A program made the position numbers and the translations under genes. 9,754 bases of DNA, from contig DIFG01000023.1 of assembly GCA_002419025.1 (NCBI GenBank), positions 1 through 9,754 on the forward strand. The letters are read 5' to 3'. This DNA comes from Deltaproteobacteria bacterium UBA5754. Lineage in GTDB: Bacteria; Desulfobacterota; Dissulfuribacteria; Dissulfuribacterales; UBA5754. Positions 6,916 through 9,754 of the stretch are shown here, piece by piece (position 1 is the first letter of the stretch; every line of letters begins with the position of its first letter). The notes below the pieces were generated by a model. The model saw only the letters and a program-made list of their open reading frames with translations, had not been told where the DNA came from and ran no database searches.

Positions 6916-7923
6916 ATGCATGAGCGGGATCTCATCACCCGCATCGCCTCCCTTGCCGGCAAGACCTCGCAGACAACGGGCGTCATAAGAGGGATCGGGG
7001 ACGACTGCGCCGTCCTCGCGCCCCGGCCGGGAGCGGCCCTCATCGTCACCACGGACACCAGCGTGGAGTCCATCCATTTCGATCTCTCGTTCACGGACGC
7101 CCGGCTCCTTGGACGAAAGACCGCGGCCGTGAACCTGAGCGACATCGGGGCCATGGGAGGCGGGCCCAGATGGGCATTCCTCAACGTCTCAATGCGCCCC
7201 GGGATCCCTGACTCATTCTGGGAAGCCTTCTGCCGCGGTGTCACGGAACGACTTGCCGAATGGGGTGCCTCGCTCGTGGGTGGCGACACCGTAAGTTCCC
7301 ACCATGGACTCGTCCTCACCCTCACACTTATCGGCGAGGTCGAGCCGGAGATATGGCTCGGCAGGGCAAACGCCTTGCCTGGTGACGAGATCTTCTGCTC
7401 GGGATATCTCGGCGAGTCCGCCCTGGGCCTTGCATGGCTCAAGAGAAAGAAAACGACCGCCCTGAAACCACCGGCGGCACCAGTCCATCGGGTCGTCTCC
7501 CGCCACCTGGACCCGACCCCACAGGTGGCCCTGGGCCTGGCACTTGCCCAAAGCGGCCTCGTGAGGTCGGCCATCGACCTCTCGGACGGCCTTGCGACCG
7601 ATCTCGCCCATGTCTGCCGGGAGAGCGGAGTTGGGGCCGTGGTGCAGGCAGGGGCCATCCCCGTCTCGCGGGCCTCTCGTACCGTGGCCCGGCTCCTCGG
7701 CCTCTCTCCGCTCAATTCAGCCCTTTCGGGAGGCGAGGACTATGAACTCCTCTGGACGGCTCCGGAAAGGCACGCAGCAGAGGCCGCGGCCGTTGCGGCC
7801 CGCATCCTTGGCCGTCCCCCTTTTCGAATCGGAAAGATCGTCTCGGACAGGCGAGGCGTTCATCTTGAATCGAATCGTGGAATGCGTGAGATCACATATC
7901 AGGGTTATGAGCACGTCGCCTGA
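6916..7923 (+). CDS. thiL: Thiamine-monophosphate kinase
   Basis: Phosphorylates thiamine monophosphate with ATP to the coenzyme thiamine diphosphate, the last step of thiamine biosynthesis. The 335 residues have the PurM/ThiL-superfamily layout. They show GIGDDCAVL (26-34) and TTDTSVESIHF (45-55), both Mg/ATP-binding aspartates, then AVNLSDIGAMGG (71-82), GGDT (122-125), DLSDGLATDL (221-230), SGGEDYELL (271-279) and GYEH near the end. ATG at 6916 gives the usual short N-terminus (MHERDLITRI...). The ribosome binding site is weak, so coupling to ndk 19 nt upstream is likely. The 3' end overlaps the next gene by 17 nt. GC content is high. Confidence 0.96.
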   Translation: MHERDLITRIASLAGKTSQTTGVIRGIGDDCAVLAPRPGAALIVTTDTSVESIHFDLSFTDARLLGRKTAAVNLSDIGAMGGGPRWAFLNVSMRPGIPDSFWEAFCRGVTERLAEWGASLVGGDTVSSHHGLVLTLTLIGEVEPEIWLGRANALPGDEIFCSGYLGESALGLAWLKRKKTTALKPPAAPVHRVVSRHLDPTPQVALGLALAQSGLVRSAIDLSDGLATDLAHVCRESGVGAVVQAGAIPVSRASRTVARLLGLSPLNSALSGGEDYELLWTAPERHAAEAAAVAARILGRPPFRIGKIVSDRRGVHLESNRGMREITYQGYEHVA

Positions 7924-8410
7924 GGAGAAAACCTTCCCGCTTGATGTGTGCGGTCATGTCCTCCTTGTAACGGCCACATGGGAGGCGGACCGCCTTTGCC
8001 GCATCCATCTCGCCAGGGAAACGTCGGGAGGTCATCACAAGATGCAGGGAGAGGAAGAAACAGGCGACTCCAAGGCCCGCACCCTTGCCGCGCATCTTCT
8101 GGCCATCCTGAAGGGAGATGGCCTTCCCTTGCCGTACGGTCTTCCTCTTGGAACGGCCTTTCAAAGGCGGACCTGGGAGGCGACAGGAAAGATCCCTTGC
8201 GGCCGCACGGCCTCATACCAAGAGATCGCCCAGGCCGTCGGCTGCCGCGCTCCCCGCGCGGTCGGACAGGCCTTGAAGGCCAATCCCTGGCCGATCCTTG
8301 TCCCGTGTCACCGGGTCGTGGCCCACAACGGAGGCATGGGTGGATATTCCCTTGGCGCAGCCATCAAGAGACTCCTACTTGCCGCAGAAAAAGGAGGATT
8401 GCCAACATGA
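7907..8410 (+). CDS. ogt: Methylated-DNA--protein-cysteine S-methyltransferase (Ogt/AGT type)
   Basis: Suicide DNA-repair protein that moves the alkyl group from O6-alkylguanine to its own cysteine. The 167 residues split into a poorly conserved N-terminal domain (1 to about 80) and the conserved C-terminal domain. FQRRTWEATGKIPCGRTASYQEIA (about 86-109) is the standard entry to the winged helix, R117 in RAVGQALKANP is the likely arginine finger, and ILVPCHRVV carries acceptor C134. The tail GGYSLGAAIKRLLLAAE replaces the usual GYSGGLxxKxxLL. ATG at 7907 overlaps the end of thiL by 17 nt. Its ribosome binding site is poor, so the exact start is less certain than the identity. An ATGA overlap links it to the phosphodiesterase gene. 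Confidence 0.93.
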   Translation: MSTSPEEKTFPLDVCGHVLLVTATWEADRLCRIHLARETSGGHHKMQGEEETGDSKARTLAAHLLAILKGDGLPLPYGLPLGTAFQRRTWEATGKIPCGRTASYQEIAQAVGCRAPRAVGQALKANPWPILVPCHRVVAHNGGMGGYSLGAAIKRLLLAAEKGGLPT

Positions 8411-8901
8411 AGGTAGCAGTCATGTCCGATTCCCACGACCACGAGGCCAACACCCGCCGTGCCGTCGAACAGGCAAACGACCTGAGCGCCCAGGTCCTCG
8501 TCCACTGCGGGGACCTCATCTCCCCTTTTATGCTGGAGGAACTCGATGCCTTCGCCGGTCCGGTCCACCTCATTTTCGGGAACAACCCCGGAGACCAGAC
8601 CCTCCTCGTCCGGGCCTGCGACGCGAGAAAGGAACGGGTCACCCTCCACGGCTGGGCAGGCCGCCTCGAGCTTGGGGGGCGTGCGACGGTCCTGGTCCAC
8701 GAACCTTTCCACGTCGCCTCACTCGCCAGATCTGGGGACTTTGATCTCGTCCTCTTCGGGCACACCCATCGCTGGCATGTGGAGAGGATCGGAAAGGCCC
8801 TCGTGGTGAACCCTGGAGAACTCCTCGGAAGAAAGGAAGAGCCCGGTTGGGTCCTCCTCGACACCGAAGACATGAGGACGGAGAGGATACTTATCACCTG
8901 A
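8407..8901 (+). CDS. YfcE/MJ0936-family metallophosphoesterase
   Basis: Small calcineurin-like phosphodiesterase, 164 residues, normal for the family. Members hydrolyse model phosphodiesters with two metal ions, but their natural substrates are mostly unknown. Metal-ligand motifs appear in order: SDSHD with D8 and H10, HCGDL with D36, GNNPGD with N59, VHEP with H98, and FGHTHRW with H119 and H121. Two motifs depart from the usual forms GNCD and (T/C)HGH: GNNPGD and VHEP. All predicted ligand residues are still present. ATG overlaps the preceding TGA (ATGA), and AAGGAGGA (8391-8398) lies 8 nt upstream, so the start is firm. The stop TGA overlaps the left end of palindromic element C, which may act as its terminator. 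Confidence 0.92.
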   Translation: MKVAVMSDSHDHEANTRRAVEQANDLSAQVLVHCGDLISPFMLEELDAFAGPVHLIFGNNPGDQTLLVRACDARKERVTLHGWAGRLELGGRATVLVHEPFHVASLARSGDFDLVLFGHTHRWHVERIGKALVVNPGELLGRKEEPGWVLLDTEDMRTERILIT

Positions 8902-9025
8902 TCCCGCTGAAAAAACCCGATCTGCTGCGTTGCTTCAATTTTCCAGTCACTGCGACGTACGTTAAATACGCCTCATTCCTGGAAAATTTCGCGCCTTGCA
9001 TCTCGGGCTTTTTGAGCGGGATCAG
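8898..9025. repeat. Palindromic intergenic element, copy C
   Basis: Near-symmetric 128-bp inverted repeat. The outer arms 8898-8920 and 9003-9025 pair at 21 of 23 positions. The inner arms AATTTTCCAG (8937-8946) and CTGGAAAATT (8979-8988) pair perfectly. A central GCGACGTA/TACGCCTC-like stem sits at the apex. It carries the family motifs GCTGCGTTGCT (8924-8934) and CGCGCCTTGC (8990-8999) also found in copy A. The left end includes the stop codon of the phosphodiesterase gene. With the A-run and T-run in the two arms it could terminate transcription from either side. Confidence 0.8.
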
Positions 9026-9095
9026 ATTTTGAAATTTTTGCAGTTCGCTTATCACATGAGGCGGTCGCCACGCCATCAAAACCGGGCTGATAGCA

Positions 9096-9138
9096 TTGAC
9101 AATCCGCTGAAAAAGGCCTTAGCCTTAATAAAAAGGCC
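9096..9138 (+). other. Upstream region of the coiled-coil gene: lone -35-like box and short direct repeats
   Basis: A consensus TTGACA (9096-9101) is present, but no good -10 lies 16-18 nt downstream (the best at 18 nt is TAGCCT). AAAAAGGCC occurs twice, at 9110-9118 and 9130-9138, 20 bp apart. The second copy supplies AAGG, 6 nt before the ATG at 9143, as a plausible ribosome binding site. The promoter role is a guess. Confidence 0.3.
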
Positions 9139-9142
9139 ATAC

Positions 9143-9712
9143 ATGAAAACCGCCATCCAAAGCCTCATGCTCATTATCGCAGTCCTCCTTGCCCAGGCCC
9201 CTGTCCTGGCTGCGGACGGAAACGGCTTCACAAAAGAGGACCGGGAGCTCCTTCGGCATCTCGCCATCCGCACCGAAAGACTCGATGCCACGCTGAGCGA
9301 GTTCAAGGATGCCGTTGACAAACGTTTCGAACAGACGGACAAAAGCCTTTCGGATTTCAAAGACTCGGTGGACATGAGATTCGAACAGGTGGACAAACGG
9401 CTTTCGGATTTCAAAGACTCGGTGGACATGAGATTCGAACAGGTGGACAAACGGCTCGAGCAGGTGGACAAACGGCTCGAGTTCATGCAGGACCTCATGA
9501 TCGCCATGCTCGCCGTTTTTGGCAGCCTCTGCGGGGTGTTCGTGGGTCTCTTGCTCTGGGACAGGAAGACCTTCATGGAAAGGGCCAAGGAGGCCGCCAT
9601 GAGGGAACTCGAGACCAAATGGAAGATCAATGAATGGCTCGGGGCCTTGAGGACCTATTCCGAGAAAAAACCGGACCTGGCCGAGATCCTGAGGAGACAC
9701 AACCTGCTGTAG
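9143..9712 (+). CDS. Hypothetical membrane-anchored protein with 18-residue coiled-coil repeats
   Basis: I do not recognise a named family. The 189 residues show a signal peptide (1-23, cleavage plausible after VLA), then a highly charged helical region (about 30-113), one membrane helix (about 115-139, ending GVFVGLLLW) followed by RK, and a charged C-terminal segment (140-189). This predicts a periplasmic coiled coil with a cytosolic tail. The coiled coil has three 18-residue repeats at 51-68, 69-86 and 87-104, the last two identical (LSDFKDSVDMRFEQVDKR), then a 7-residue partial unit LEQVDKR (105-111). Hydrophobic spacing 3-4-4-3-4 suits a coiled coil, since 18 residues are five helical turns. 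ATG at 9143 has AAGG 6 nt upstream; the frame extends further upstream only through repeat DNA. Palindromic elements flank it on both sides. A structural or partner-binding role is possible, but no function is assigned. Confidence 0.8.
   Translation: MKTAIQSLMLIIAVLLAQAPVLAADGNGFTKEDRELLRHLAIRTERLDATLSEFKDAVDKRFEQTDKSLSDFKDSVDMRFEQVDKRLSDFKDSVDMRFEQVDKRLEQVDKRLEFMQDLMIAMLAVFGSLCGVFVGLLLWDRKTFMERAKEAAMRELETKWKINEWLGALRTYSEKKPDLAEILRRHNLL
9347..9454 (+). repeat. Exact 54-bp tandem duplication inside the coiled-coil gene
   Basis: Positions 9347-9400 and 9401-9454 are identical over 54 bp and encode the same 18 residues. A diverged third unit precedes them (9293-9346), and a 21-bp partial unit follows (9455-9475). 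The identity at third codon positions points to a recent duplication, while the diverged first unit shows the repeat architecture is older. Confidence 0.95.
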
Positions 9713-9754
9713 GGAACCTCGAAAAATGATCCTTTCGCCCGATGGCTGTGTTGC
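9710..9754. repeat. Palindromic intergenic element, copy B, cut by the window edge
   Basis: The final bases match the left arm of copy A (6273-6317) at about 40 of 45 positions with one single-base gap. The differences are all transitions, and the match ends at the shared motif GCTGTGTTGC (9745-9754). The start overlaps the TAG stop codon of the coiled-coil gene (9710-9712). The right arm would lie beyond the window. Confidence 0.75.

Noticed and set aside
6681..7715. A 344-codon open frame on the minus strand across ndk and thiL
   Set aside because: Arg/Ser/Pro-rich translation typical of a GC-rich antisense shadow, opposite two certain genes.
8896..9079. Short open frames on both strands across 8847-9079
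   Set aside because: They are two readings of the same palindrome (both end or begin with similar SGxxSGIR peptides) and so reflect element C, not genes.
9347..9475. CRISPR-like array
   Set aside because: Tandem units without spacers, in frame inside a gene; no cas genes nearby.
9076..9700. Minus-strand open frames of 184 and 191 codons across the coiled-coil gene
   Set aside because: Their repeats are only the reverse of the 54-bp tandem units. The plus-strand frame has a signal peptide, coiled coil and membrane helix and is clearly the coding one.

Overview
The window looks like chromosomal DNA from a delta-type proteobacterium (Desulfobacterota, loosely Desulfobulbus- or Geobacter-like). 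This rests on protein character and on the gene order tRNA-Leu, tig, clpP, clpX, lon, tRNA-Val, tRNA-Asp, which is typical of that group. I could run no database search, so the lineage is an inference. No new multi-gene system stands out; the protein genes are mostly recognisable housekeeping genes. The least explained parts are a family of palindromic intergenic elements, an irregular tRNA-Asp and a repeat-bearing membrane coiled-coil gene.

Left part (1-6227, minus strand): a protein-quality-control cluster. It is transcribed right to left from a good sigma70-like promoter ahead of tRNA-Leu(UAG). The order is tRNA-Leu, tig (trigger factor), a strong hairpin with a T-run, clpP, clpX, lon. Trigger factor folds nascent chains at the ribosome, ClpXP degrades tagged or unfolded substrates, and Lon degrades damaged proteins. 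clpP and clpX are practically touching, and lon begins 9 nt after clpX. Downstream, tRNA-Val(UAC) and tRNA-Asp(GUC) have their own promoter. Two long automatic start choices are corrected here: clpP begins at 4591, not 4639, and clpX probably at 3986, not 3992.

Right part (about 6246-9754, plus strand): a divergent, mostly more GC-rich segment. ndk (nucleoside diphosphate kinase) is followed by thiL (thiamine-monophosphate kinase), a methylated-DNA--protein-cysteine methyltransferase (ogt type) and a YfcE/MJ0936-type phosphodiesterase. The last three overlap one another and are probably one operon with ndk. A separate gene follows: a 189-residue hypothetical with a signal peptide, 18-residue coiled-coil repeats and one membrane helix.

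Three related palindromic elements (6272-6428, 8898-9025 and one cut by the window edge at 9710) lie only in this right part. The first carries a second, unrelated hairpin at its apex. Two of the three overlap the stop codon of the gene before them. The junction between the two parts (6184-6482) holds back-to-back promoters and the first palindromic element.
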